Shown: positions 1 to 12,983 of the stretch, piece after piece
How positions within the stretch are numbered: the stretch's first letter is position 1
How the letters are laid out: every line of letters starts with the position of its first letter
Source: Anseranas semipalmata
Taxonomy: Eukaryota > Chordata > Aves > Anseriformes > Anseranatidae
DNA length: 64,000 nucleotides
Assembly (NCBI GenBank): GCA_013399115.1
Contig: VXAA01004252.1
Coordinates: forward strand, 1 to 64,000
Direction: 5' to 3'
Notes under the pieces: generated by a model
What the model saw: the letters and a program-made list of their open reading frames with translations, nothing else
Told to the model about the DNA's origin: nothing
The model's database searches: none
Made by a program: the position numbers and the translations under genes

Positions 1-515
1 ATAAGTATATATATATTTATTTAATCACAATGAGCTAGAAGACTTCAGTCAAGCATTTGATTTCATCCATGACTAAGAAAAACAGTCAATAAACTTACTG
101 CTCCCTTTAAACACTGTATTTAATATTTTCTATGAAATTCTGTAAGAAGTTTAACACTCATAATAAGATACTTTGTGAGTAATCAATATCACTTATGAGG
201 CCAAACTCTAGGAACAGAGTAGTTTTCAATCTCCGCTGCACTTTTCAATTTTATACCATTAATTCTGCTTGGAATTGGTGAAAAGAGATGCTTCAACAAC
301 TCCTGCAAGTCAGTCATGACCAGACAGTCTCTGTTCAAACTGACAATATGTCAGGTAGTAAAAAAATATTTTTTTAAGGTGGAATAAAGCCAGCAATTCA
401 TTTTGTGGATGGTTATTACCTTCTAACTGTGATAGCCTTGACCTCCATTATAACCTGCAACCTAAGGGATAAAGGGATAGTCTCTTTAGCACCATGCATA
501 TTCCTGAGCTGCTGC
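1..515. other. AT-rich non-coding DNA
   Basis: There is no open frame of note, no RNA gene and no recognisable repeat apart from a short TA-rich run at the very start (about 5-20) and a small A/T tract near 360-375. Base composition is typical of the AT-rich background of the rest of the window. I see nothing else in it. Confidence 0.6.
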
Positions 516-1372
516 TGTTATGTGTCTTAAAGAGGCAGGGGGGGCTGCATGGGTGGCTTCTGTGAGCAGAGCCCAGCAGCTGCCCCATGTCAGATCAGAG
601 CCAGCTCCAGCCGGATCCAAAAGGGACCCGCTGCTGGCCAGAGCCGAGCCAGGGAGCAATGCTGGTTGTGCCTCTGGGAGAGCAGAGTTAAGGAAGGGAA
701 CAAACTGCTGTGCCACAGCAGCTGGGAGAGAGGGGTAAGAAACAGCCCTGCAGGCACCCAGGTCAGTGCAGAAGGAGGGCAGGAGGGGCTCCAGGCGCTG
801 CAGCAGAAGTTCCCCTGCGGCCCGTGGAGAGGCCCATGGTGGAGCAGGCCGTCCCCCTGCAGCCCATGGGCACCACACGGAGCAGATCTCCACGCTGCAG
901 CCATGGAGGAGCCCCCATGGAGCAGGTGGATGTGGCCTGAAGGAGGCTGTGGCCCATGGGAGCCCCTGCAGGAGCAGGCCCCGGGCCGGAGCTGCAGCCC
1001 GTGGAGAGGAGCCCACGCAGGNACCGTGAAGGAGCGGTGGAGACGCAGCGTTAGGGACTGACTGCAGCCCCCATTCCCCGTTCCCCTGCACCGCTCAGGG
1101 GGAGGAGGTAGAAGAGGGTGAATGGGGGAAGGTGTTTTTAGTTTGCTTGTAGTTTCTCACTGCTCTAGTCCGCTAGTGCTAGGCAAGAAATTGTATTAAT
1201 CTCCCTATGCTGAGTCTGTTTTGCCCATGATGATAATTGGTGAGTGATCTCCCTGTCCTTATCTCAACCCTTGAGCCCTTTCCATCGTATTTTCTCCCCC
1301 TGCTCCTTTGAGGAGGGGCAGTGAGAGAGCGGTTGTGGTGGAGTTGCTGCCCAGCAGGGTAAAACCACCACA
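516..1372 (+). mobile_element. Solo LTR of an avian endogenous retrovirus (probably ERVL-type)
   Basis: This GC-rich block of about 860 bp interrupts AT-rich DNA. It carries blocks such as GCAGCCCATGG and TGGAGCAGG repeated at short spacing, then a less GC-rich right third with TTTTTAGTTTG, CTCACTGCTCTAGTC and ATTAATCTCCC, and it ends TAAAACCACCACA. An end in CA and a start near TG (516 or 521) fit a retroviral LTR. The order of these blocks matches, from memory, a common bird LTR, so the family name is recall rather than a search result. The usual AATAAA signal appears mutated (around 1180-1190). No gag, pol or env frame lies on either side, hence a solo LTR. I could not find a matching 5-bp target duplication: CCAGG follows at 1373, but no equivalent is seen on the left. 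The left edge is therefore uncertain by about 30 bp. Open frames inside it (for example 486-1091 on the minus strand) are chance frames from high GC. Confidence 0.72.
1022..1022. other. Single-N assembly mark inside the LTR
   Basis: One N sits between CCCACGCAGG and ACCGTGAAGGAG in the most GC-rich part of the LTR. In copies of this LTR that I remember, a further stretch of GC-rich tandem-like sequence separates these two blocks. The N may therefore stand for collapsed or missing sequence rather than one uncertain base. Confidence 0.5.
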
Positions 1373-4300
1373 CCAGGTGCTATAGCTCATGCTTTAGGAA
1401 ACAAGTGCTGTCATGTTCTTTGATTAAATGGAGTACATTCAGTGGAAACACAAGGATCTCCCAAGAAGAGTATCTCTCTGCAATGGTAGATCTGCAGTAT
1501 ACAAAAACATGAGCATGCTATTTTGAGTACTTCAGAAAACAGCTCAGGACTGTCAGCTCAGATATTTCTGCTTTCCCTTTTTTAGAGTAGACATACCTTT
1601 TGAGTGAGTTGCACTTCACAGATACAGTAACAGTACATAGCCTGAGCTTAGCACATGAAGACTACTTTTGCTGTCATTCACTTGCATTTTATACACAAAT
1701 ATATTTTAATTAAAATAACACCCAATTCTACTTTCCTCTTCAGCTCTTGTTTTTGGACCTCTTTATTTGTTATTCACCATGGAAACAACATACTTGAAAG
1801 AAGACTGATACCTTTGCAAGAGATAGTGGCATTTTAAGTTTGTGACATCGCAACCCTTTGCTTACAACACATGATAAACATGCAAGGAAACTGATAGCAA
1901 AAGATATATGATGACAAAAATAGCAAACTTACAGAAACATTTGTCAGTGAATAATTAAATACTGGACTTTTCCTTGAAAAGCAGGACATTTGAAGTCAAG
2001 AATTGCTACCGTACTGTTTAATAGAGTTGTTTTATGATGGCAAGATACTAATGCTATGATCTTAAAATATTAGTTATTTATAACAGGACCCAGCCAATAA
2101 TTGCTTTTTCAGCTCACAACAGTTGAAATCAAAATAATTTTCGCTTAGCTTGAACTAAGTTTGAATATTTGTGTCTCTCAACATATTAAAATTTGCCAAG
2201 AATGATCTCTGTATTGTGAAATAAGCCTTTCCTTTCCACCCCAACTAAAATAATTTGGAGAACAGGAAAGGAATGGATTGGAAGTCTACGCTCACCAAAC
2301 CTGAATACGAGGGATGGTAGGATGCAGTTATAAACAGCTTGTTAATCTTTATTCTACCCAGGGACTGCTATGTCTTACATTCACAGGTTGTTTGCATTCC
2401 AGTGTGTCCACATCTGGTAGATATTTCACACATATTTGAGCCGAACTTCCCATAGATAAGAATATTAACCCCAGAATGTTAAAGTAGGCTTTCTTAGTCT
2501 TTTGTGGAAGTTTATGTATCATCCAACTACAAGAGCTTGATTTCCCATTCATGATATCTGTGGAAAAAAAAAAAATCATGTTGCTCTGTTCATTTTAGCT
2601 GGTCTTTTCCCAACTAAAAGAGAGGGAAACCGGGTTCAGTATCTCTGAGTCAGCCTTTCAAAACCAAAAGGTGTTAGAGCTGAGCCTATTGAAAAGAAAA
2701 AGGAATAAGAATGTTATCCATAGCAACTGAAGGGAATATCTGATCATCTATTTTTCTGTAAAACAGGTTATTTTTGAAGAGTATAAAGCAATAGGAATGA
2801 TGAGTGGGATGCTCAAAAAATCAGTCTTCCACCAAAGGATTTTATTTACAACAGAAGGGAAGGCAGATCCTCTGTAACAGATATGGCTGATTTTTCTGCA
2901 ATGTTAAGATATTGATATTCCAGGAAACCTTTCTCAAAATGCAATTATTTCTACACTACTATTCCTTTCTGATTTCTGGTCTTTAGTTCAATTATAAGAG
3001 CAGGTAGGTACTTTGCAGCATATGCTCCCAGTCACTTGCAGAACATTTGCAGAATGTTCTCAATCCTTGGGAAAAGGAACTTAAAGAAAAGCATATATTT
3101 TGCAGCTTGCTGACAAAGTGCATAAAAACAATTTCCCTCTCAAACATGAAGCTTCTCAGAATTTCTGAAGCCAAACCCTGCTTTAGGTACCATCTTGCCT
3201 ATGAATCAAATCATGCCTATCCCATGCTGAATTCTGGCTGCTGGTGGGTAGTACTGTGGATGGTTATGCTGCCTCTCGGGAAGGGATGGAGGTTCAGAGT
3301 ACTCCCAGAGACACTGTACCAGGTACAGTGGAAGGCCTGCAATGGCAAAGTAAAAGAATAAGGTGATGTTTACACTGTGAGACCCAGGAACACTTTCCAG
3401 ATCCAAGGTCCAGGGAGCACCAGCCTGCATTACTGCAGAGCGAATGCAGAGGTATGCACAGTTTCCCTTCTCTCTTGCCCCAGACTCTGTCCTCCACTAG
3501 AAGGAAACCCATGCATTGAGAAGCCACCCTTGATGATCTGCTCAGGTCATGGTCTAGATAAATGGCAACCACAACTAATAGCTGGATGGTGGAGTGAGTC
3601 CACACACTGCTATGACTGTAGAAACATTCTCTAAAAATTTTAGACAGTTGGCAAACAAGTCCTTTGTTCTATATCTCATTTAGCCTTTTCTAGACTTCCT
3701 CAGTGCTTGGTAGATTATTTTTTCAGTACGTTATTGTTACAATACTGGCACACCCCAGCTTGGAAGCAAGCAACCAGAAATCCATCCAGCACACAAGTAG
3801 GAAAAATGGTACAGACCCTAGTGTATTCTAGATCTAAGGTAAGGGATCATGGTCAAATATGAAGCAAGCCCTGCTTCCCAGAGACTGAGTGGGATGCCCA
3901 CAGTTTCACTGCAGACACCAGACAAAGTAGTATCCCTAGCAGACTTGGCTAAGAAGGACTTGAATTTCTGCATGATGTTCCAATCCTACAAGGCTGTCCT
4001 GAATTGCCTGTAATTTGGACAAAAGGTAGGAGATTGAAAGTGAGAAATAATAGAGCAGAACAACAGCCAAGCAAGGAGAAAAGTCCAGGCTTCCTGTCTG
4101 CACAGGGGGAACGGAAGGGAGGGCAGGCAAACATACCCGTTGCTTAATATATTAAATTATCTTCTTAAATGATCTGGTAAAGGGTTTGTAACTGGCGCTT
4201 ATTTATTTATTTATTTTGTTGTTTAAACTGATTTGTTCAGACTTAACTGTAGAGAGAAAGAGAAGGAAAGCAGGTTCTACCCGTGCAGTCCGTACACAAC

Positions 4301-4660
4301 CAGTGCAAATGAACACTGGGTAATGCATAGGCCAGTCTGAACCAAGACTGAATCCAGACAATAAAGAGAATATTTTGCCCTTCGCCTTCTGGCAACGGCT
4401 TTGTGCCAATGTTGCAGTGTTAGTGCAGAATATGTACTTGTTCTTGAACATATGCTTGTGGAAACAAGAACATCCGTACATAACATGGAGGACCAGCAAT
4501 GCTGTTAGAGCTTCTGTGTCCTTTTGGCAATTATTACTGGCTGTTAATATTTGAAATTAGAATGCTTGTGTTTAAAAATTATTTTTAATTATAATGTGTG
4601 ATGCACCTGCTGAGGAGACATTCATAAACTTAAGTAACTGGATTGGCTTTTGTCCTTTGC
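1373..4660. other. Non-coding DNA, no recognised element
   Basis: This is mostly AT-rich, with small open frames of 60-105 codons that lack domain signals, conserved codon patterns or splice context. It holds an A-run (about 2560-2574), a perfect 19-bp odd palindrome at 3312-3330 and a short ATTT run at 4200-4217. The part from about 3200 to 3560 is less AT-rich than its surroundings, but neither strand gives a peptide I recognise. Confidence 0.55.
3312..3330. repeat. Perfect 19-bp inverted repeat (9+1+9)
   Basis: The left arm CACTGTACC is followed by a single A and then its exact reverse complement. With a one-base centre it suits a dimeric DNA-binding protein better than an RNA hairpin. 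Function is unknown and chance is possible in a window this long. Confidence 0.6.
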
Positions 4661-7600
4661 TTCCTCCCCACAGATGTCCAAAGCTGTAGCAATCAAGACG
4701 GAACAAGTTAGCTTTAGAAAAACAGCTGGATTTTCACCCCCCAAAGATACTTTTTAGATTCTATTATAATCCAATAGATTTTAACATCTACACAGATCAT
4801 TTCTCATTCATAGCTGAATGGAGTTAAAGCCCAAGGCAACCTACCAATTAACCTTGCCCTGTATCCATCATTTTTATTGAAATTAGTCCTCCAAAAATAT
4901 TTTTTATGTCACATTTTCAGTTACATGCCTATTGTCAAGGGAACAGCACAGAAACCACTTCCAAGTCCAAACAATTTATTCTGGAGGTGACCTAATCACT
5001 AACAACTTGTCATTAGTCTATATGCTGTCATCTGCTTTTAATGCAATAAATTTCAGGAGCCACATTTTTATTACCATAGGGCCAAATGCCAGTTTGCACT
5101 GTGCATAGTCATAGATGAGAAGCACGTACCCAGGGCACTCTCTGCTTTTCAGGGCAAATCAGCTTTAAGAGTCATTTGACAGAAAGTTGATTAGTCCAGA
5201 ATAAATAAAACTCAAGACTTTATTAATTTGATATAATGTAATGGTTTTGCTATATTTAAAGATCTCTTTATTTTTACATAGTTCCTTTCATTAGCCCTAT
5301 GAACTAGGATCTATTGGGATCTATGCATAGTCATGGAGTAAGAGCACTCAAAGAAAGTCCGAGCAGCACTGGAGAACAAACATCTCTTCACAAAAATCTA
5401 CTTAATTTTGATACAGGTATCTTTCATTTGGAAAAAAAACTGCCATGAAATGACATTTCATCGTCTTTTCCTCTTTCCTACTTTATTTTGGTTTTGATCC
5501 AATGTTGTTACTTCTGCTGCAGTTTGTGGACAGGAAGGGTGGCAAAAGGAATAAAGGGAAATCCTATGGGAAATGCTTGACAAAGGGGACAAGGAGTCTT
5601 GGTCCTTGGGAGTGTGTACAAGGGAGAGCAGAAGAGATATGCACACCATGTATTGTGTTTATTTGTGGTTAAGGTTTCATTTTTTTAACGTTCTCACCTG
5701 TTAGTCCCTCATTCCTTCCCTCATATGAGCACCATGACTTTCCAGTATGCTCAAACTCCATTTCTTTTTTGTGCCCTATCATTACCTTTCCCTTTTCCTT
5801 CAGGATTTTAGCAATAATTTCCAAAAAGGTTCAATGCTGTGGTGACATAATGTTTGAGATGGACCATTGCAGGCTGCCACATTGGTAGTACCTACCTTTG
5901 CAGTTCCAGAGAAATTTGGTGTGGAGATCTGTGTAGAGTGTCTGCAGTGGTCCCCAAACACCTGGAAGTATCTCATTTGCATAGGAACTCCTTGCCTGCT
6001 CTGTAGGAGTAATAGTTATGGCTGGCTTAGCTCAACTTCCCCTGCAGGTCAAGCAGCCTGGAAGAGGTTTTGAGAGAATCACAGCAAGCCTTAAACAGAT
6101 GAATCAGATGTCCTACCAAAAACATATTTTAAATAAAAATAACAAATTTTAAGGTAAGCAAGTGTAAGTACCAAATGCTACTCTTACTATCATTCAATAT
6201 TTCTACTGTGCTTATCTTTCATAAAGCTTATTTCTGGCCTTTTGTGGTCAGGAGGAAAGTTACTTATGGTTGTGACTTTTTGAGGTTGGAATCACTCAGA
6301 GAAATAGCTCAGCAAAAAGTTAGAAAAACAGTGGGGGAGATAGACAAGGAAAGTCTGAAAAGAATGAAACAAGGATAAAAGATCACCATTCTGAAGTAGT
6401 TGCAGTTTGTAAATGGAAGTGTTGTCTCTCTAACTGGCACCCACAACAGGGAGAACAGAGAATGAACGTCCTGTCACGGACCAACCAGAAAACTCTCAGG
6501 TCTGTATCTTAAAAGATAATTAGGTCAGAAGCTTCCATTGATTTTCCACTTATACACCCCAAAAAACTCTCTGCCTAATTGGCTACCAGGAAAGTTAAGC
6601 ATGCTGAGGAGTCTGCAGGAAATGACTCTAATTAGAGTTCTGAAGAAATGGTAGAGCAATGCTGGGATGTTGCTTTTCTGCAGCAAGCATATCAGTTCAT
6701 TCAAACTAACCATATTTGCTTTGGCAAATATTTCTAAACATTTAAAAAAATATCAGTGCTAACACCTTTATAAAATATATAAGTTGAATCTAAATGTAAA
6801 CATTGCAGTAACAGACAAATACTAAATATGAGAAATTATATAGCAAATATAATGGATATAATTTTTTTTTTTTGAAATAAGGTTCTTCTCAGATTTCTAA
6901 ATATATATATTTTTAGTGTAGAAGTAGTTTGTATGTGATTCCTAGTAAAAATGATATTTCTCATAGAGTTTCACAAAGGCAGATTTGGAAATGCTTTTCT
7001 GTATTTGGATTATGAAGAAAGCATAATGAATCTACAATGTTCGTGGGTCGCCTGAATCTGTTGTATGGAATTGAAAAGGATAAAGTCTTCACAGTGGAAA
7101 CTGCTTTTTTTTTTTTTTCATTAAGCATTCAGTACTGCTCTTTAATAAGTTACTATCCAAGTGTAAGATTTTAAATTAAAAAAAAAATCCTTCCAAAATG
7201 CTATTCTTTTGGCTTAAACAAATATTGATATTGTTCTTTCATTCTTTCATGATTTTCTAATTAAAAACAATCTAAGAATGTTATCCAGCATTCCTAACGT
7301 TGCCATAAGAAAACAAGGAAATGAAAACCACACTTATTTACACTACTGTTTATCAATTTGTAATGGCCTTCTCTATACTTTATATGCTATAGCTGCCAGA
7401 AAACAATGAATTTTCTGTCAGTTATTTTCACATCTTAATGTCAAAACAGATAAAAAGATCCCCCCAAATGTGGAATAGCTCTAACAGAATGAATACCTTA
7501 GAATATTTATACCTTAGAACAGTAAAGACTTGCAGAGCTACTTAATTAATAAATACGTGTACATGCACACATCTGTGTGTGCATCTGGATTTCCTTTTTT

Positions 7601-9050
7601 AAATAAAAATTTCTGAGTTTGGATCCTCTGTCCTACTGACTGAAACTATGTTAAAGTAGCTGGAAACAGAGTTCTAAATATTGCTCCTTCCAATTTTATC
7701 CTTTCTAAAAGATCTTTTCCACCATCTGTTTGGCCATATGAATAATTCAAACTATCTGGAAGGCACCAGTTTGCAGGCCTTTAGATGGCTTCTTGACATT
7801 GACTTGACGTGATTCGTGAAAGCATCCTTTTGGTCCCTCATACCCTGGCATAAAATCAGCTTAATCTCTGAAGGTGACACTGAACTCAAGGATATCAACA
7901 TGCATTCACAGCCCTTGTGAGCAGCAAAGATGGGGGAATGGGGCCGTAATATGCGGCCAAAAAAGCAGGTAGGTGTGATGGATACCCAAGTCCACGGAGC
8001 TAGGCCCCGAGGGACATGGCTCCCTCCCTTTCTGTCCTGCAAATTCTTTCTCTCTCTGAGGAGAGTTTCTAAGATAATAGGCACTATATTGATTCTTAGA
8101 TGTTTTGATGGGCTATTTGAATTTGTTCACAACTTTCCTGTACTCAGCAAGGTAGGGCCTGTACTGTGCATTTAAAAAAAATCATCTTTAATTGGAATGA
8201 AGTGTTAGATGACCGAAATCTTTTGTGGGAGGACATGAATCCGCTGAAGTTTAGCTTGACCTATCCTTTGGTCAGGCTTTTTAAAAATGGAGGATGCTCC
8301 CTCCTGAAGCTTTTATGTATTGCTTAGAAACCCTACATAAATAGAAGTACACTTTTAATAGGACTTTTTGCAGGGAGTGCATTTCCAGTCTGTCTAAACA
8401 ATCTCATTCAGATCTTCTGTTCCATATCCAAACCTCTTATCTGAAGCAATTTTACCTCCTGGTATTTTTCGTGCAGTGAGGGAAGGCATCTCTGTCATCT
8501 ACAGATCTCCAACAGTACACAGATTTCTGTGGCCTCATCCTCCTGCATCCATATGGCAGGTACCTTCAAATGTTCCTTCCCAGGGAGACTTGTGAATCAG
8601 CCCCCACCAGCCGAGCTCACAGCTGAGTTTTGGATGTGGCACGTCAGCATAACCCAAGGGAAAAGTGTTCCCAGGAGGTTCCTCCCTGGCTCCAATGAAT
8701 ATAAATGCTTTCAAAGATAAATTCTTTGGCACAAATCCAAAGTAGAAAGGTCATAGTACTTGCCTCAATTCCCAGAAGGCTATATATCTGGAGATGCTGA
8801 AAGAGAAAGTAATTCTATCTAATAGTGAAAAATGCTAAGTAGATGATGTTCTCTTATTTCTTCTTGTTTCTTATTTCTGTCCCTTAAGACTTTCAGACCT
8901 TTCAGACTGGATGTATGGAATATCTGAAACTGTTACACCACACTCTCTGCACTACCCAAAACACTGAAAATTTTAATACTTTATTAAGTTTCTGTATTTA
9001 TAAAATTTATATATTTATGAAATTTGTATAATTATAAACTTTATTGGGTT
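4661..9050. other. Non-coding AT-rich DNA
   Basis: No gene or interspersed repeat is recognised. T-runs occur at 6862-6873 and 7107-7120, an A-run at 7177-7187, and there is a perfect 9-bp stem at 7563-7571/7576-7584 around a TCTG loop (part of a CA/TG-rich spot). The sequence CCCCACAG followed by ATG at 4673 resembles a splice acceptor with a short frame, but that frame closes by 4756 with no donor. Confidence 0.55.
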
Positions 9051-9091
9051 TATATATATATATATATATATTTTTTTTTTTCTCTCTCTCT
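9051..9091. repeat. Compound simple repeat (TA)10-T11-(CT)n
   Basis: Ten TA units run into eleven Ts and then four to five CT units. It is a compound microsatellite, likely polymorphic, with no sign of a retroposon body attached to the T-run. Confidence 0.9.
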
Positions 9092-12000
9092 ATTTAAATG
9101 GATATTTCCCAAACTGATACTTGCACACTTGATCGTGAACAGATCATGGTGAATGCCTTTGAGAAAGACTTTGGTTTCTCTCAAGACTTTGTAACAAAGA
9201 ACTGCACAGTAAAACTGCCTGCAAACCCTATATGAACCTAGAGCATAAGAGTAAGAAGTGTTCAACAAACAATCTAAAGGGAACTAACTCTTCTAGAATT
9301 TGTCAAGCTAGTTCTCATCAAAAGAGGAAGAAATGACAACAACAACAACAATGATCAGTCCAGTTTTGATCAATCTCTCCTTGCAGCTAAAGAATATGTG
9401 ACTGGAAAATCATTGTAGTGGATGGAAAACTACTCAACATTTTATTATTCGAGTATGATAAACAATGTGCTTCTGTGAAGACATCTAAAATTCCACTAAG
9501 ACATGTGCCTGACAGAAATGCTCTTGAGGTTCAAATGGACCTTAAATCTGTGCTATAAATAAAAGAATTAAATCCATGGCGGTAAGAGCAACATGGAAAG
9601 ATTGCGGCATGGAAAATATGGGAGGAAAGATCAAAAGTCAGTCTGTGCACATTGTTGGAAAAGTAGCTTCAGCAGCAGAAGCTCTGTCTTTTGTAGATGG
9701 TCAGATTACCTCAAAATATGTGTGAACTTGTGTTACTTCCAGCCCAGGAAGATATTTTGTTCTGTATTTTATATTGGAATGTTAAGAATCCTTAGAGTTT
9801 CACCTGCAGCTCCTCGTTCATAAGTGCTGAGAAATGGTTATTTAGAAGTTGCTTTTTATTCCTACCCAACATCTAATTGCTTTGTTGAGGGCAAAGGAGA
9901 GTTATTACATGGACCACAAGAGACACTTGTCTACAGGCAGGATTACGTGAAGATGTGTGTTTTGGCAGAGACCCACACAGCAGAGGCAGCTACCTGGCCT
10001 CACACAGCATCCTTACCCAGAGAAGCTCCTTGTAGTGGGACATGTCTCTGATATAGCCCCTCACAGTCCACGCAACTCCAACCGGGCATGTAACCAGATG
10101 CTTTGCTAGGAAGTAATTTTAAAAGTCTTCATTTTGGAATTTAGATTGAAGGAAGAAGCTTTAGAAATAGCTCTGAGGTTAGATAATGATTTAGTTTTAA
10201 GAGCTAAGCTACTTCATTTTCTTCCAATTTAGTATGCAGTTGACATCGATAAAGTTGAAATTTATAATGAAATGGTTGGTGATATTTTTAGAATGTATCA
10301 GTTGATTGTTCTAATGACTACTTAATGATTCAACTACATTTGATACTTTAATTGCAGGACCAAGAGTAATTGGCTGATCTGATGGTCTGAAATGGATATT
10401 AAATCAGTCAACCTAAAATCTCCAGCAACTCCTACAATATTGTTACCTGGAACTGCAGACTTTTTCTCATATTACTTATAAAAAGTAAAATAAATTTCCT
10501 GTGGAATAGCCAAACATTCTCAACTCATAAAGTGGGCAATAGTACACCACGATAGTTGTTATTTACAGGGCACTGAACATAAAATTCTGGAAATAATGAT
10601 TTCCTGTTATTTCTGCTGCCAGTTCTGCTATTGATTCCTCCTGTTTCTATCTCATAAATACTGTTATCCCTTTTCTGTCAGGAGGCCTAGAGAGGCTCGT
10701 TTAAACTAGGAATGACAGTTGCAATTAGCCTGCTGTTTATATTGAGCAGAGAAGACCTTACCAAATTAGGAGTAGCTCCACACTAAGCTCTTCCCTTTGC
10801 TGATCTGCTCTTTGCTCTCCTACATCCAAAAATTTCCAGCAGTAGTTCCACAGCTGTCCTGCCAGTGGATTCTTTCTGCCTTTCTAAATACCTGTTGAAA
10901 CAATGTTTTTGCCCTTTTCGGTTTTGATTTAAATTACTGAACCATATGGCCCGCTTGGCTTTACTTGAAGTTGTATTTTTTTCTTTTGGTATGTTCTGCT
11001 ATTTGCTGTTCAACTGTGAGATTGGGTTTCTGTGTCTCTTTTTTCTTCTAATCTTTACCCAACATACACACAACAGCTTTCACCCATGACCACAGTAATG
11101 TTCTTACCAAAAGCACTAGCATCTTCATTGATGTTTCCATAGATTTTCTTTTATACTGGAAAACCCTCCATGTATTACTGAAATTTTAAAATTAATTCAT
11201 TTTTATATAAATTTCCATCTAAGTGTTTTGCCTTGATTACTTTGTTAGCATACATTATTTGTTAGCTACCCAGCTAACCTACTATAAAAATAGCATGGAT
11301 TGATTTTTTACTGGAATGGTTTAAAGATAGTTTTGATAGAACAGCATTATCTAATCATAAAGTCTGAAAGCAAGTCTAACATCTAATAAACATTTCAAAA
11401 TATATTTTTTTTCTAAATGAGATTCTTGTGAGGAGGGAGCGTTTTACCAATGTTAAGGTCAGAAAATTGAAAAACAGATTATCCAAGACCATTGTATTGG
11501 TGCTAGAGACTCAAAATCTTTTCCCCTCACTTTCATATACACATAGATATCACCAACTCCTCCTGCTGATTAATTACATTTTAAAAGCAGTGGTTTCTAT
11601 TTAAGCAGCCTGCTTAAAACAAGAACAAAAATATTTAACTGAGCTAAGTCCCAAAATATTTCTGAGAACAAGGAGTGGATAGTTTACATGCATGGCAATG
11701 AATACATGTCTACACTTACTTTACACTTGGAGCAGAATTTTCCAAATGCTGCAACAAAAGCACATCTAATGGGCTTATTCCTTTTGCTTATTGATGCAGT
11801 TTACCCAAGAGAGTGCTGCCTTTATAATAACTAATTAATCTCTGTAATATTGCCTGTATATTATCAGTGACCTGCCTTGTAAAGGCAAAAAGGCCTTTGC
11901 AAACTACCAGTTGTACAAGCTTGTAAAACTTACACACCACTGATTTCAGCTTTAAAAACTTCGGATAAAATTCAAAAATATCCTGAAAACAGAGAGAAAA

Positions 12001-12147
12001 ATCTAAGCCTCGCTGTTTTTGGCTTTGTGCTCTAACTAGAGTTAAGGTCCTTACTCTTTTTCTGGCCTCCTGAACATGTTCTTTATCAACCCTAAAGCAT
12101 ACTTACAATAAAAGGCTCATCTTCAGGCCCTGTTAACTGTAAAAGTC
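9092..12147. other. Non-coding DNA, no recognised element
   Basis: A short AAC repeat lies at 9336-9351. Frames at 9593-9823 and 9824-10051 abut each other but show no domain and no codon bias. A faint resemblance to minus-strand CR1 between about 10380 and 10780 was too weak to call. The remainder is AT-rich unique sequence. Confidence 0.5.
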
Positions 12148-12186
12148 TAGGGAAGGGAAGGGAAGCTAGGGAAGCTAGGGAAGGAC
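12148..12186. repeat. Short purine-rich tandem repeat
   Basis: Units of GGGAAG and GGGAAGCTAG are repeated: three or more of the 5-6-mer, then two to three of the 10-mer. It is a small, purine-rich imperfect minisatellite with no gene beside it. Confidence 0.75.
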
Positions 12187-12983
12187 ATCAGACATCATGT
12201 AACTGAAGAAAAGTCTGGCAACAGACCTACATTGGAGGCATACTTAAAGGGAACAGAAGGAGATTCCACGGTACCTCAGGGCCAAAGAACTGGTCTTTCT
12301 TCTACTGGCTTTTTTGTTTACCAGGCTCCTTAGGTGTCTTGGCAGGAATGTAAGATATGGAAAAAAACAGACAGTTGCTTCCTCTGTGTGTATGTGGTGA
12401 TAAATTCAGTCCCTTGTAATGATAACAGCAACAGAAGCTTTGTGGGATCCTGGAAAATTTTCAGCTTGGAGCTTGTGCAGGAAACATGCCCTGGCTATTA
12501 ATCTGTACTGCTGCAATAACAAGTTTCATTGGATATCTACAGACTTGTAAGTTGTACCCGTGAGTGCAATGTTTTGAAGATGGTGGAAGTATAAATGTCA
12601 ATCTTCCATCAAGCACAGAAAGCCCCACTTCACTTGGTACAACTGGCTATCCTCTTCCCAGGGCACAACAGGAATCAGTAAGACAAGAAATCTGTTTATT
12701 TTTTACTGTGTTCAGTGAAAATTCGCACAGATCAATGACATATTTTGTACTGTCCCCTGTTGTAGGGCCATGATACATTGCAAATGCTTAACCAAACATT
12801 TCTTATGTTAAGCAATTTTCAGGTTTTACTCTCACTGCACTCAAGTTTACATCAGGCACCTATTATAATTTTGGCATGTCCTAAGGCAGGATACCTAGAA
12901 AAATAGTTCTGAGATGTAACTTTATCACTTCTAATTCATAGTTATGTAACGTATTTCCATGGTAGATGAGATTTTTCTCTACA
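12187..12983. other. Non-coding DNA
   Basis: Unique, moderately AT-rich DNA without recognised coding or RNA content. Its last 20 bases (12964-12983, beginning AGATGAG) resemble sequence at 13764-13783 on the far side of the GC-rich block. Confidence 0.5.

Noticed and set aside
486..1091. A 201-codon minus-strand open frame
   Set aside because: It lies wholly within the GC-rich LTR, crosses an N and competes with equally long frames on both strands. The composition explains it.
4674..4756. ATG directly after a splice-acceptor-like CCCCACAG
   Set aside because: The frame ends after 27 codons with no donor site, and it matches no known protein start.
10380..10780. Possible antisense CR1 internal fragment
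   Set aside because: Only scattered words resemble CR1 and no ordered block of motifs is convincing.
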